A stretch of DNA of 64,000 bases from Citricoccus muralis (GTDB taxonomy: Bacteria > Actinomycetota > Actinomycetes > Actinomycetales > Micrococcaceae). Where the stretch lies: positions 1,302,001 to 1,366,000 of the forward strand of contig NZ_CP121252.1 in assembly GCF_029637705.1 (NCBI RefSeq). The letters run 5' to 3'. Numbering within the stretch: the stretch's first letter is position 1; each line of letters opens with the position of its first letter. Of the stretch, positions 56,270 to 64,000 are shown piece by piece. A program made the translations under genes and the position numbers. The notes beneath the pieces were generated by a model. That model searched no databases and was not told the DNA's origin. It saw nothing but the letters and a program-made list of their open reading frames with translations.

Positions 56270-57517
56270 CTATCGCGAATCCTGATACGGCAGCAATACT
56301 TCTCGAAGTATCAAGAGCACCGCCGCAGCGGTAGGGATAGCTATCAGAGCTCCGAGAACCCCCAGCATGGTGCCGCCAGCGATGACGGCGATAACCGCCA
56401 CGGAACTGGGGACGGCCACCGCACGAGTCATCACGCGCGGGGAGACGAAGTAAGCCTCGACCTGCAAGTAGATGAAGTAGATGGCGGCGAAGATGAGTGT
56501 GGCCTGCCAACCAACAGCCAGGCTGATGAGGCTGATGATGATCCCGCCGATCATGGCCCCGACCAGCGGGATGAACGCCATCAGGCCGGCAAAGAATGCC
56601 ATCAGTGTGGCAAACGGGATTCCGGCAAGGGAGACGGCGATGAAGGCAACGCAGCCGTTGAGCACGGCGACGATGGACTGTCCGATGACGTAGTGGCCGA
56701 CGGAGGTGGTGATCTGCTCCGAGAGGGTTTCCACGCGAGTCCGGCGGCTGCGGGGGACCAGGTGGTACATCCACTGTTTCATGGTCGGTAACGAGACCAG
56801 GAAGTACAGGGTGAGCACGAAAATCACGAGAGCGCTGAACCCGGTGGTGATGATCGCCGTGCCCACACCGAAGATGCCGCCGAAGAGGTTGGTGACATTG
56901 GACGTATCGGAAACGAACCGATTCAGTTCGGTGTTGACCCAATCCTGAACGTCATAGCGGGCGTCAAGATCCTGGAAGAACTCGGAGCCAATGAACTGGT
57001 CGACGAGATTGGGCAGGTCGTTGATGAACTGGGTGGTCTGCTGGGCGACGATCGGGATGAGCTGGGAAAAGAACAATCCCAGAATTCCGCCGAAGATGGC
57101 CAGGGCGCCGAGGACACCGACGCCGCGCGGGGCGCCCCAGCTCTCAACCTTGCGCACGATCGGATCCAGCCCAAGGGCGATAAACAGCGCCGCCCCGATC
57201 CAGGCCAGCAGCGATGAGTTGACGGTAAGCACCATGTACAAGAACAGCGCCAGACCGATGCCCACGGCCAAGAGGAACCCGGTACGAATAGGGTGCTGCA
57301 TGACAATGTCGACGCTGGACGACGTCGCTTCGGCGGTCATGGTGTCGCGGGTGACCGGCTGATCGGTGGATTCCGGAATGCTGAACTGATGCCGTGGGCG
57401 CGCACCCGGAACGCGGAACCCACTGAGTCGCCGCCGAAGAGCGCGCACGCGATCCGCGCCTCGGGGAGAGGTCGGTGCGGGGGTCAATTCGCCGGATACG
57501 TCGTCGTTGTCTGCCAC
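56270..57517 (-). CDS. AI-2E family transporter (UPF0118)
   Basis: Membrane protein of 415 residues with about eight helices. A Pro/Arg-rich cytoplasmic N-terminus of about 75 residues precedes RTGFLLAVGIGLALFLYMVL. The periplasmic-like loop TTQFINDLPNLVDQFI and the conserved ISLAVGWQATLIFAAIYFIYLQVEAYFVSPRVMTRAVAVP are family marks. Members export diverse small molecules; AI-2 transport is not implied. Start GTG 57517 is inferred, with TACGCT six bases upstream; an internal ATG about 58 codons later is the alternative. Confidence 0.82.
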   Translation of the reverse strand: MADNDDVSGELTPAPTSPRGADRVRALRRRLSGFRVPGARPRHQFSIPESTDQPVTRDTMTAEATSSSVDIVMQHPIRTGFLLAVGIGLALFLYMVLTVNSSLLAWIGAALFIALGLDPIVRKVESWGAPRGVGVLGALAIFGGILGLFFSQLIPIVAQQTTQFINDLPNLVDQFIGSEFFQDLDARYDVQDWVNTELNRFVSDTSNVTNLFGGIFGVGTAIITTGFSALVIFVLTLYFLVSLPTMKQWMYHLVPRSRRTRVETLSEQITTSVGHYVIGQSIVAVLNGCVAFIAVSLAGIPFATLMAFFAGLMAFIPLVGAMIGGIIISLISLAVGWQATLIFAAIYFIYLQVEAYFVSPRVMTRAVAVPSSVAVIAVIAGGTMLGVLGALIAIPTAAAVLLILREVLLPYQDSR

Positions 57518-57676
57518 AAACACAGCGTACGTCAGCGCCTTCTCGGACCGGCAGTGCCCGTGTCCGCGGCGTCGTAGAGACCGTCCGTTATCGAAAAGTG
57601 ACCATTCTCGGTACAATGAGTGCCCGTCCGGTTCACCGGTTTCTGTCACCTCGTTCTCGATTCAAGAAGGTTCTGC

Positions 57677-59674
57677 GTGAAAGCATTCTCAGGAGTCATC
57701 GCGATACTGCTCGGTCTTGGCGCGATCTTCGCTGCCCTGGGCCTGCAGACCGTTTGGGCTCCACCGGAGCGGGTGACCGCGGGCGTGGCAGCCGAGGGCG
57801 AGGGGGCCCCTGGAGAGGCTCCGCTGACGATCATTACCGGCGGAATCACCGAGGTCGATGACGAGAACATCGAGTACACCCTGACGGGCGAGGGTGACTA
57901 CACCTTGATGCTCGGTCAGACCCGCGATATCGAGGCATGGGTGGGCGACGCCGCCCACAACACGATCACCGGTGTGAACACCGATGTACCTCGCGGCGAG
58001 AGCCCCGTAGTGACGGTGGAACACACCGAGGGTGAGTCCACCGTGCCCAGCCCCGTGAGCTCAGATCTCTGGGTAGACATTCAAGAAGCTGAAGGCACTA
58101 TCACTCAGCGCTGGTCCACGCCAGCCGAAGGCGAATGGGCGCTACTTGTGGTGGCCGACGGCACCGAATCGGCTCCCACGGACTTCTCGGTGACTTGGGT
58201 GAACCAGGAAGGCAATTCGCCCTGGATCGTGCCGCTGTACGTGATCGGCTCCCTGCTGGTGTTGCTCGGCGTGCTGGTGCTGATCTGGCTGGCAGTCGTC
58301 TTCCAGCGCAAGCGGAAGCGGCCTTCGGGCCGTCGCGTGGCCGGTCGAGATGCCCTCGGTCCGGCCACCGCGACCACCGCGGTCGCAGCCCCCGCTCCTG
58401 ACGCCAACGATGTCGAACCTGATGTCGAACCCGAGTCGACTGATGAAAAAGCCACTGACGAATCTGACGAGACTGTAGAACCTGATGACACTGTAGAACC
58501 AGATGACACCACCGACATCGATGATGATGTGGATGGGGGAGAAGCCGTGGACGAGCCGGAGCAGGAACAGAATGGCAAAGACCGTCCGGAGTCTCCGTTC
58601 CTGAAACGGGTCGTAGCTGGTCTGGGAACCGTGGGACTGTCAGCCGGTCTGCTTTGGGGCGGCGTGGGCCCGGCAACGGCCGACACCGCGGAAGACGCCT
58701 CGGAACCCGCCGCGAGCACCGACAGCGATATCAGCGAGGCCCCGGATGCCGGCTCCGACGCCGAAGAGGCTGGTTCCGAAGAGTACCCTGTCGTCGTCGA
58801 GCAGCAGCTCGAGCAGATTCTTACACGTGTAGGTGCCACGGTAGCCCGCGGCGATGAAGAACAAGATGCTGACGTGTTGTCCTCGCGCATGATGTCTCAG
58901 GCACTTCAGGCCCGCAAAGACAATTATCGCAACCGCGCCATCGATGATGAGACGCGCGCTGTGGCTGCGCTGCCCGCCGAGCCGGTGCTGGCCGCGTGGT
59001 CGGATGCCTCCGAGGAGTTCCCTCGCAACCTGGTGGCTGTCGTCGGTGGGGAGGATGACCAGATCCCACAGCTGGTGCTGTTGCGTCAGGAGGATGCCCG
59101 CAGTCAGTACAAGGTGGCTTACACCGCCGCGATGATTCAGGGCACCGAATTCCCGGTGTCTTCCGTGATGGACTCCGGAATTGAGCAGATCAACGTCACC
59201 GATGACACCGGCCTAGCGATGAGTCCTCAGGCTGCGCTACAGGGGCTGGGCGACTACCTTTCGGACCCCGAGGACGACTTCGGCGATCAGGTGGGGGAGA
59301 ACGTCACCATTGATGCTCTGCACACCTTCCAGACCGAGCGCCAGGAATCGCTGGAGGAAGCCACCGCCGAATACAGTCGTACCCCCGTGCAGAACGGCTA
59401 CACGTCGGTGCGCATGCCCGATGGCTCGGCGTTGGTGATCGGCTCGCTGAACGCTGAGACCCGGATGTCACCGAACGAGGAAGGCGCGGGCATCGAGGTC
59501 AGCGAGCTGTCCGCTGAGCTGGCTGGTGAGGATTCGCGCAACCACGAGGGCGAAGTCGTGGAGATTTATCGCGAATCGGTCGCCGTGCTGGTGCCCTCGG
59601 CTGAGGACGAGGACGCGCAGGTTCGGCTCGTGGCGATGAGCGACGATATCGCCTCCGTGGAGTACATAGACTAA
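57677..59674 (+). CDS. large membrane protein of unknown function
   Basis: 665 residues, not recognised. Parts from GTG 57677 (AAGAAGG upstream): a membrane anchor (about 2-27), an external beta-rich domain (about 50-180), a second membrane helix (about 183-208, IVPLYVIGSLLVLLGVLVLIWLAVV) and basic stop-transfer. Then comes an acidic Asp/Glu/Val/Thr linker (about 245-305, including VEPDDTVEPDDTTD), a third hydrophobic segment ending GPATADTAED that looks like a signal peptide, and a 330-residue external domain. The internal signal-like segment suggests fusion of two exported proteins. Followed at 70 bp by a thioredoxin/TPR gene. Confidence 0.7.
   Translation: MKAFSGVIAILLGLGAIFAALGLQTVWAPPERVTAGVAAEGEGAPGEAPLTIITGGITEVDDENIEYTLTGEGDYTLMLGQTRDIEAWVGDAAHNTITGVNTDVPRGESPVVTVEHTEGESTVPSPVSSDLWVDIQEAEGTITQRWSTPAEGEWALLVVADGTESAPTDFSVTWVNQEGNSPWIVPLYVIGSLLVLLGVLVLIWLAVVFQRKRKRPSGRRVAGRDALGPATATTAVAAPAPDANDVEPDVEPESTDEKATDESDETVEPDDTVEPDDTTDIDDDVDGGEAVDEPEQEQNGKDRPESPFLKRVVAGLGTVGLSAGLLWGGVGPATADTAEDASEPAASTDSDISEAPDAGSDAEEAGSEEYPVVVEQQLEQILTRVGATVARGDEEQDADVLSSRMMSQALQARKDNYRNRAIDDETRAVAALPAEPVLAAWSDASEEFPRNLVAVVGGEDDQIPQLVLLRQEDARSQYKVAYTAAMIQGTEFPVSSVMDSGIEQINVTDDTGLAMSPQAALQGLGDYLSDPEDDFGDQVGENVTIDALHTFQTERQESLEEATAEYSRTPVQNGYTSVRMPDGSALVIGSLNAETRMSPNEEGAGIEVSELSAELAGEDSRNHEGEVVEIYRESVAVLVPSAEDEDAQVRLVAMSDDIASVEYID
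58472..58507 (+). repeat. 18-bp tandem repeat in the acidic linker
   Basis: ACTGTAGAACCTGATGAC (58472-58489) is repeated as ACTGTAGAACCAGATGAC (58490-58507), one mismatch, coding TVEPDD twice. In frame, so it lengthens the linker without harm. Confidence 0.85.
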
Positions 59675-59744
59675 GTACGAAACGTCCCGTCCCGGGGGTG
59701 AACCCGGATCAGCATCCCGGCCGCGTGCCGGGGGAGGAGTGATG

Positions 59745-60683
59745 ATGACCGAGCAGCCAGATCGTTCCCAGCCTGCCGCAACGCCACAGCAACGTGGCGC
59801 CGTGGATCTCTCCGCCCTGGCCAACAGCGCCAGCGCACCGGAGTCGGGTGCTTCCGGAGGCTCAACCTGGGTCACGCGCATCGCCAGCGAGGCCGAGCTG
59901 CAGCAAGTGTTGCAGCTGGGTGCGCAGGTTCCGGTGCTGATCCACCTGGCTGCTCCGTCGAATCCGGCTTCGGCCCAAATCGATCAGGCCCTCGTCCCGG
60001 CCGTTGACGCCCGCCAGGGACGCCTCGTGCTGGCCCAGGCCGATACGGAAGCCAACCCCGCGCTGCTGCAGATCTTCGGTGTGCCGGCCGGTCCGGTCGT
60101 CGTTGCCGTGGTCGGTGGGCAAGCTATTCCATTGCTGAACCAGCCGGCCCCGGCCGAACAGATCTCCGCTGTCTTGGACGAAGTCCAGAAGATCGCCGTA
60201 CAGAATGGTCTCTCCGGTACGGTGGCCCCGTTCGCTGCCGGGCCAGCGGAGGAATCAAACGAACCGGCGCTGCCGCCGCTGCACGCTCAGGCTGAGACGG
60301 CACTGGGCGAGCGGGATTACGAGGGTGCCCTGGCCGCGTATCAGCAAGCGCTGAAGGAAAACCCCGGTGATGACCTGGCGAAGAACGGGATTTCCCGTGT
60401 TCAATTGATCCAGCGTACCCAGGCCATGGACCCCCAGGCCGTGCGTGCTCATGCGGCCGAAAACCCGGAAGACGTCCAGGCACAGATCGACGTGGCCGAC
60501 CTGGATCTGCTCGGCGGACATGTGGAGGACGCCTTCGCCCGGTTGGTGAGATTCATCGCATCTCATCGCGACGAATCCCGGGAGCCAGCTCGCGCTCATC
60601 TGGTGGATCTCTACGCCGTGGTGGGCGAAAATGATCCGCGGGTCGCCGCCTCGCGCCGCCAATTGGCGATGGCCCTGTTCTAA
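59745..60683 (+). CDS. ybbN: thioredoxin-fold/TPR protein, YbbN-like co-chaperone
   Basis: 312 residues. A thioredoxin-like domain (about 40-150) has WVTRIASEAELQQVL, VPVLIHLAAPSNPASAQI and FGVPAGPVVVAVVGG, but the CxxC site is replaced by PSNPAS, so it has no redox activity. A TPR region follows (AQAETALGERDYEGALAAYQQALKENPGDDLAKNGI and beyond). This is the layout of YbbN/CnoX, a co-chaperone. GGAGGAGT before three consecutive start codons favours ATG 59745. Located between the unknown membrane protein and an ABC exporter. Confidence 0.85.
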   Translation: MTEQPDRSQPAATPQQRGAVDLSALANSASAPESGASGGSTWVTRIASEAELQQVLQLGAQVPVLIHLAAPSNPASAQIDQALVPAVDARQGRLVLAQADTEANPALLQIFGVPAGPVVVAVVGGQAIPLLNQPAPAEQISAVLDEVQKIAVQNGLSGTVAPFAAGPAEESNEPALPPLHAQAETALGERDYEGALAAYQQALKENPGDDLAKNGISRVQLIQRTQAMDPQAVRAHAAENPEDVQAQIDVADLDLLGGHVEDAFARLVRFIASHRDESREPARAHLVDLYAVVGENDPRVAASRRQLAMALF

Positions 60684-60771
60684 TCAGTGTGCCTATGCTG
60701 GGGCACGTCCCGGATCTGCGCCGCTGTCGAGAACGGGGTCCGTGACCGCTCATGGAAAGGACACTTCGACC

Positions 60772-61581
60772 GTGGCCGACGCATCTTCACCCCAGCCTTC
60801 GTCACCGCAGCCGGTCGCTCCGAGCGACGACCAGCACGCTTTCGTCGTCCGGCAGCTAGGCAAACAATTTGGCCCCAAGATCGCCGTCAACGGCATCGAC
60901 CTGGACATCCCCGCCGGATCGTTCTACGGACTGGTCGGGCCCAACGGAGCCGGCAAGACCACCGCGATGTCGATGATGACGGGGCTCTTGCGCCCGGACC
61001 ACGGCAAAGTGTGGGTGCACGGTATCGAGGTGTGGGAACAGCCCGGCGCTGCCAAACGCATCATGGGCGTTCTCGCCGACGGTGTGCGCCTTTTCGACCG
61101 GCTCAGCGGTGAGCAACTGGTGACCTACTCCGGGCTGCTGCGCGGCATGGACCGTGAGTTGGTGGCCGAGCGTACCCGTGACCTCTTGCGGGTCATGGAC
61201 CTCAATGAGGACGCCGGCAAACCTGTGGTGGATTACTCGGCCGGTATGACGAAGAAAATCGCCTTGGCCGCAGCCATGATCCACGTGCCGAAGGTGCTGG
61301 TGCTCGACGAGCCTTTCGAAGCAGTCGACCCGGTCTCGGCGGCGAACATTCGCCAGATCCTCCAGCAATACGTAGCTTCCGGCGGCACCGTCATCGTCTC
61401 CTCGCACGTGATGGACCTCGTGCAGCGGATGTGCGACCACGTCGCGATCATCGCGCAGGGTAACGTCCTGGCCGCCGGTACGGTGGACGAGGTACGCGGT
61501 GAGCGCTCCCTGGACGAGACGTTCGTCGAGCTGGTGGGCGGAGACGGCCCTGGAGAGGGGCTCACGTGGTTGCGCACCTGA
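60772..61581 (+). CDS. ABC transporter ATP-binding protein
   Basis: 269 residues. Walker A GPNGAGKTT, Q-loop VLADGVRLFDRLSGEQ, signature YSAGMTKKIALAAA (SAGM variant of LSGGQ), Walker B VLVLDEPFEAVDP and H-loop VSSHVMD. The DrrA/CcmA-like export ATPase type. GTG 60772 after AAAGGA; GTG 60742 is an alternative. Overlaps the permease gene by 16 bp. Confidence 0.9.
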   Translation: MADASSPQPSSPQPVAPSDDQHAFVVRQLGKQFGPKIAVNGIDLDIPAGSFYGLVGPNGAGKTTAMSMMTGLLRPDHGKVWVHGIEVWEQPGAAKRIMGVLADGVRLFDRLSGEQLVTYSGLLRGMDRELVAERTRDLLRVMDLNEDAGKPVVDYSAGMTKKIALAAAMIHVPKVLVLDEPFEAVDPVSAANIRQILQQYVASGGTVIVSSHVMDLVQRMCDHVAIIAQGNVLAAGTVDEVRGERSLDETFVELVGGDGPGEGLTWLRT

Positions 61582-63146
61582 TCTCTCTGCGCTTCCGGCT
61601 GACGATCGCCGGATGGAAACGCTCGACCATGGTGCTGGTGATGACGCTGATCGGCGTCGTCTACGCACTGGGCCTCCTGTTCGCAATGATTCTTGGGATG
61701 ACCGCGCTCGGCTCCGCCGACACCGAACTGCGCGGCACCGTCGTCGTCCTGATCGGCGCCGTCCTGGTGCTCGCATGGTTGGTGGTGCCCCTGTTTGCCT
61801 CGGGTATGGACCAATCCATGGAGCCGCGAAACTTTGTCACCTATGGCATTCAGACACCCGTCTTGATCACCGGGCTGGGGCTGGGAGCGCTGACCACGAT
61901 GACCGGTGCGTTCACGCTGTTAGCGAGTATCGCAATGATCCTGCCCTGGCGCGACAACGTGGTGGTGATGCTGACCGCCCTAGTGGGTGCACTGCTGGGA
62001 ACGGTGTTCTGTATCTGCCTTGCCCACGGGGTCACCGGTCTGCTAAGCGCGATGACCGGTCGACGTCGGGTCCGCGAGACGCTTTCGCTGATTGCGTTCA
62101 TCCCGCTCATGCTCGCCGGCGTTATTTTCGGAACAGCGGTCGAGAGCATTCCGGGCCTGATCGAGCAGTTGCCGGGCGTACTGGGCGTGCTGGTGTGGAC
62201 GCCGCTGGGTAGCTTCACCGGGTCCGCCTGGACGGCATCGCAGGGCGACCTTGGACTGGCAGCGGCCCAGTTGGGAGTCAGCCTCGTCTGGGTCCTCGGT
62301 GCCATCTGGCTGTGGGTGACGGCCGTGCGGCGCAGCATCGATCGCGCACCAAGCTCCGGCACGAGCAGCCGTAGCACTCGCGGCACGGGGCTGTTCGCCC
62401 GTTTTCCGGCCACCCCCGCCGGTGCGATTGCGGCGCGGTCGATCATTTACTGGCTCAAGGACCCGCGCTATTCGGCGAGCCTCATCATGGTGCCGCTCAT
62501 GGTGGTCGTGTTGATATTCCTGGGCGCGCAATCGGGCAGCTCCGTGATCGTGCTCCTGATCGGCCCCCTGGTCGGCTTGCTGTTGGGATTCGCGATTCAG
62601 GCGGACCTCTCCTATGACGGCGCTGCTCTGTCCATGCACATCACCACCGGAGTCACCGGTCAAGACGACCGACGGGGTCGCGTCTCGGCGCTGCTGATCT
62701 GGGCGGTGCCGGCCACCATCGGCGCCACCGTGATCGGTGCAGCCGTGACCGGGGCGTGGAACCTGCTGCCTGCAGCCTTGGGCCTGGGCATGACGCTGTT
62801 GCTGGGCGGTGCCGGACTCTCCGCGCTCATTTCAGCGCGATTCGTGTACCCGGTGCCAGCCCCCGGGGCGAGCCCGTTTGCCACACCGCAGGGTTCGATG
62901 ATGCGCACCGCCATGGTGCAGATGGTGTCCCTGCTCGCCACCGTGGTGGTCACCCTGCCGGCCGTGGTGCTCTCCATCGTGGCGCTGGTCAACGGGGATA
63001 CCCTGTGGAACCTCATCGCCTTGGCGGTGGGCCTGGTCAACGGGGTGATCGTGCTGTGGATCGGTATGAAGCTCGGAGCCGCCTGGTATGACAGCACCAG
63101 CGACAAGACCTACCAGCAAGTGCTGCGCTACGTGTCCAGCCAGTAG
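61566..63146 (+). CDS. ABC transporter permease, 12-helix type
   Basis: 526 residues with about 12 hydrophobic segments in two halves joined by a polar loop (RRSIDRAPSSGTSSRSTRGTG, about 258-278). The conserved RFRLTIAGWKRS start and AIAARSIIYWLKDPRYSASL after the loop are typical of uncharacterised actinobacterial export permeases. Substrate unknown. GTG 61566 overlaps the ATPase gene, so they form one transporter. Confidence 0.85.
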   Translation: MVAHLISLRFRLTIAGWKRSTMVLVMTLIGVVYALGLLFAMILGMTALGSADTELRGTVVVLIGAVLVLAWLVVPLFASGMDQSMEPRNFVTYGIQTPVLITGLGLGALTTMTGAFTLLASIAMILPWRDNVVVMLTALVGALLGTVFCICLAHGVTGLLSAMTGRRRVRETLSLIAFIPLMLAGVIFGTAVESIPGLIEQLPGVLGVLVWTPLGSFTGSAWTASQGDLGLAAAQLGVSLVWVLGAIWLWVTAVRRSIDRAPSSGTSSRSTRGTGLFARFPATPAGAIAARSIIYWLKDPRYSASLIMVPLMVVVLIFLGAQSGSSVIVLLIGPLVGLLLGFAIQADLSYDGAALSMHITTGVTGQDDRRGRVSALLIWAVPATIGATVIGAAVTGAWNLLPAALGLGMTLLLGGAGLSALISARFVYPVPAPGASPFATPQGSMMRTAMVQMVSLLATVVVTLPAVVLSIVALVNGDTLWNLIALAVGLVNGVIVLWIGMKLGAAWYDSTSDKTYQQVLRYVSSQ

Positions 63147-63167
63147 CCAGCCGACTGAAGGAGTAGA

Positions 63168-63527
63168 ATGGCCACCATGACGTCTTCCGTTCACGCCTCC
63201 CAGCAGGATCCCTACGGTCAGCCCGGCTCTCCGAGCGGAGCCGGATCCAGCGTTCTGGAACGTGAGGAGCAGCTCCAGGAAATAGAGCCAGGCGACCACG
63301 AGCGCTTCGCACACTACGTGCGCAAGGAAAAGATCATGGAGTCCGCCATGACCGGCGAGCCCGTGATCGCCCTGTGTGGCAAGGTCTGGACGCCGGGCAG
63401 GGATCCCCAGCGGTTCCCCGTGTGCCCCGAGTGCAAAGAGATCTACGAAGGTTTCAGTTCTGGCGACGAAGGCTCCTCGGGATCCGGTGGCAAAGGACGC
63501 GGCTGGTTCGGCCGTGGCAAGTCCTAA
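63168..63527 (+). CDS. DUF3039 domain protein
   Basis: 119 residues. Core ERFAHYVRKEKIMESAMTGEPVIALCGKVWTPGRDPQRFPVCPECKEIYEGF has a Cys and a CPEC pair that could bind zinc. Flanks are Gly/Ser-rich. Start ATG 63168 behind GAAGGAG. DUF3039 genes are regularly followed by the helicase found next here; function unknown. Confidence 0.88.
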   Translation: MATMTSSVHASQQDPYGQPGSPSGAGSSVLEREEQLQEIEPGDHERFAHYVRKEKIMESAMTGEPVIALCGKVWTPGRDPQRFPVCPECKEIYEGFSSGDEGSSGSGGKGRGWFGRGKS

Positions 63528-63563
63528 CTCGACCGCCTGAATTCCCAGACCAAAGTGACTGTC

Positions 63564-63602
63564 CCCGCAGGTGCGGGTTTGCTCGCCGCGCGTACGCGGC
63601 GA
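63564..63602 (+). other. two stacked hairpins before the helicase gene
   Basis: CCCGC-aggt-GCGGG followed by TTT (63564-63580), then TCGCCGCG-cgta-CGCGGCGA (63583-63602), ending just before the GAGGAGG ribosome site (63604-63611). Could terminate or attenuate transcription between DUF3039 and the helicase. Confidence 0.5.
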
Positions 63603-63623
63603 TAGAGGAGGTGTCCTGCACCC

Positions 63624-64000
63624 GTGTCGGATGCACTGTTCCAGATCGGCGAGAATCTGCCCCCAGCGATGCCCGAACGCGCCGCCTGGGGTACGGCAAC
63701 GAAGCTTCGTCAGTGGCAGCAGGAGGCCCTGGAACGGTACTTTTCGGCACCACATCGGGACTTCCTCACCGTGGCAACCCCCGGCGCAGGTAAGACCACC
63801 TTCGCGCTACGCGTGGCCAAAATGCTCAAAGAATCCGGCGTGATTAGCCGGATCACCGTGGTGGCACCCACCGATCACTTGAAGAAGCAGTGGGCCGATT
63901 CTGCCGCTCGCGTGGGGCTGGCGATCGACCCTAACTTCAAGAACTCCGACGGTCGCCACGGCGACGAGTACCTCGGCGTGGCTCTCACCTACGCTCAGGT
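63624..64000 (+). CDS. DEAD/DEAH-box helicase, N-terminal part
   Basis: 125 codons to the window edge from GTG 63624, preceded by GAGGAGG. TKLRQWQQEALERYF is a Q-motif-like opening, ATPGAGKTTFALRVAKML is Walker A, ITVVAPTDHLKKQW is motif Ia. This is the superfamily 2 helicase that commonly accompanies DUF3039 in actinobacteria. The rest lies outside the window. Confidence 0.88.
   Translation, partial: MSDALFQIGENLPPAMPERAAWGTATKLRQWQQEALERYFSAPHRDFLTVATPGAGKTTFALRVAKMLKESGVISRITVVAPTDHLKKQWADSAARVGLAIDPNFKNSDGRHGDEYLGVALTYAQ

Overview
This window is a chromosomal segment of a high-GC Actinomycetota. Gene order and protein families point to the order Micrococcales, probably Micrococcaceae or a close relative. 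The main support is the actinobacterial fused 2-oxoglutarate dehydrogenase (Kgd), GuaB1, NucS, the SigR/RsrA pair, the 24-residue ribosomal protein bL37, DUF2550 next to atpC, and the order argS-lysA-hom-thrC-thrB-rho-prfA-prmC-tsaC-wecA-atp. Genus is not decided from sequence alone. Most of the window is core genome; mobile DNA is confined to the first 8.3 kb.

Layout. 1-0.93 kb: end of an IS481-type element running off the left edge. 1.0-5.3 kb (minus): an aroA-rsgA-hisN-fluC-fluC gene string. 5.4-6.5 kb (plus): the redox sigma factor SigR and its anti-sigma RsrA. 6.57-8.24 kb: a complete IS1634-family insertion with 5-bp target duplications, sitting exactly at the stop codon of the tiny bL37 gene. 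8.4-12.9 kb: an SGNH hydrolase and kgd. 13.1-17.1 kb: guaB1 and two CNNM/CorC-type membrane proteins. 17.2-20.4 kb: zinc uptake genes znuA-znuB-znuC with zur convergent. 20.5-22.6 kb: MBL hydrolase, rhodanese, HIT protein. 22.6-26.7 kb: the giant helicase HrpA. 26.8-32.8 kb: a LacI regulator divergent from a tctCBA tripartite carboxylate transporter, then a convergent succinate-semialdehyde dehydrogenase. 32.9-33.7 kb: a DUF4287 protein and tRNA-Arg(CCG). 33.8-42.6 kb: argS, lysine/threonine synthesis genes and rho. 42.7-46.6 kb: prfA, prmC, tsaC, wecA. 46.6-54.5 kb: the complete F1Fo ATP synthase operon atpIBEFHAGDC, followed by a DUF2550 gene. 55.1-64.0 kb: NucS, a zinc-motif protein, an AI-2E-type permease, a large unrecognised membrane protein, a redox-dead thioredoxin/TPR protein, an ABC exporter pair, DUF3039 and the start of a DEAD/DEAH helicase.

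Functional links. The cassette at 33.8-40.3 kb feeds lysine and the aspartate-threonine branch. ThrB/ThrC and Hom are translationally coupled by 1-4 nt overlaps. Rho, RF1, its methyltransferase PrmC and the t6A enzyme TsaC form a translation/termination block before the energy-generating ATP synthase. Zur probably controls znuABC in response to zinc. SigR/RsrA forms a thiol-redox switch.

No obviously new defence or biosynthetic system was found. The best leads are small-scale: a dual start signal on sigR, the IS insertion at the bL37 stop codon, paired ATTGCCAnnnGTTGCCA sites between lacI and tctC, a recurring leaderless promoter architecture, a tandem duplication at the end of nucS, and the uncharacterised membrane protein/thioredoxin-TPR/ABC cluster at 57.7-63.1 kb.
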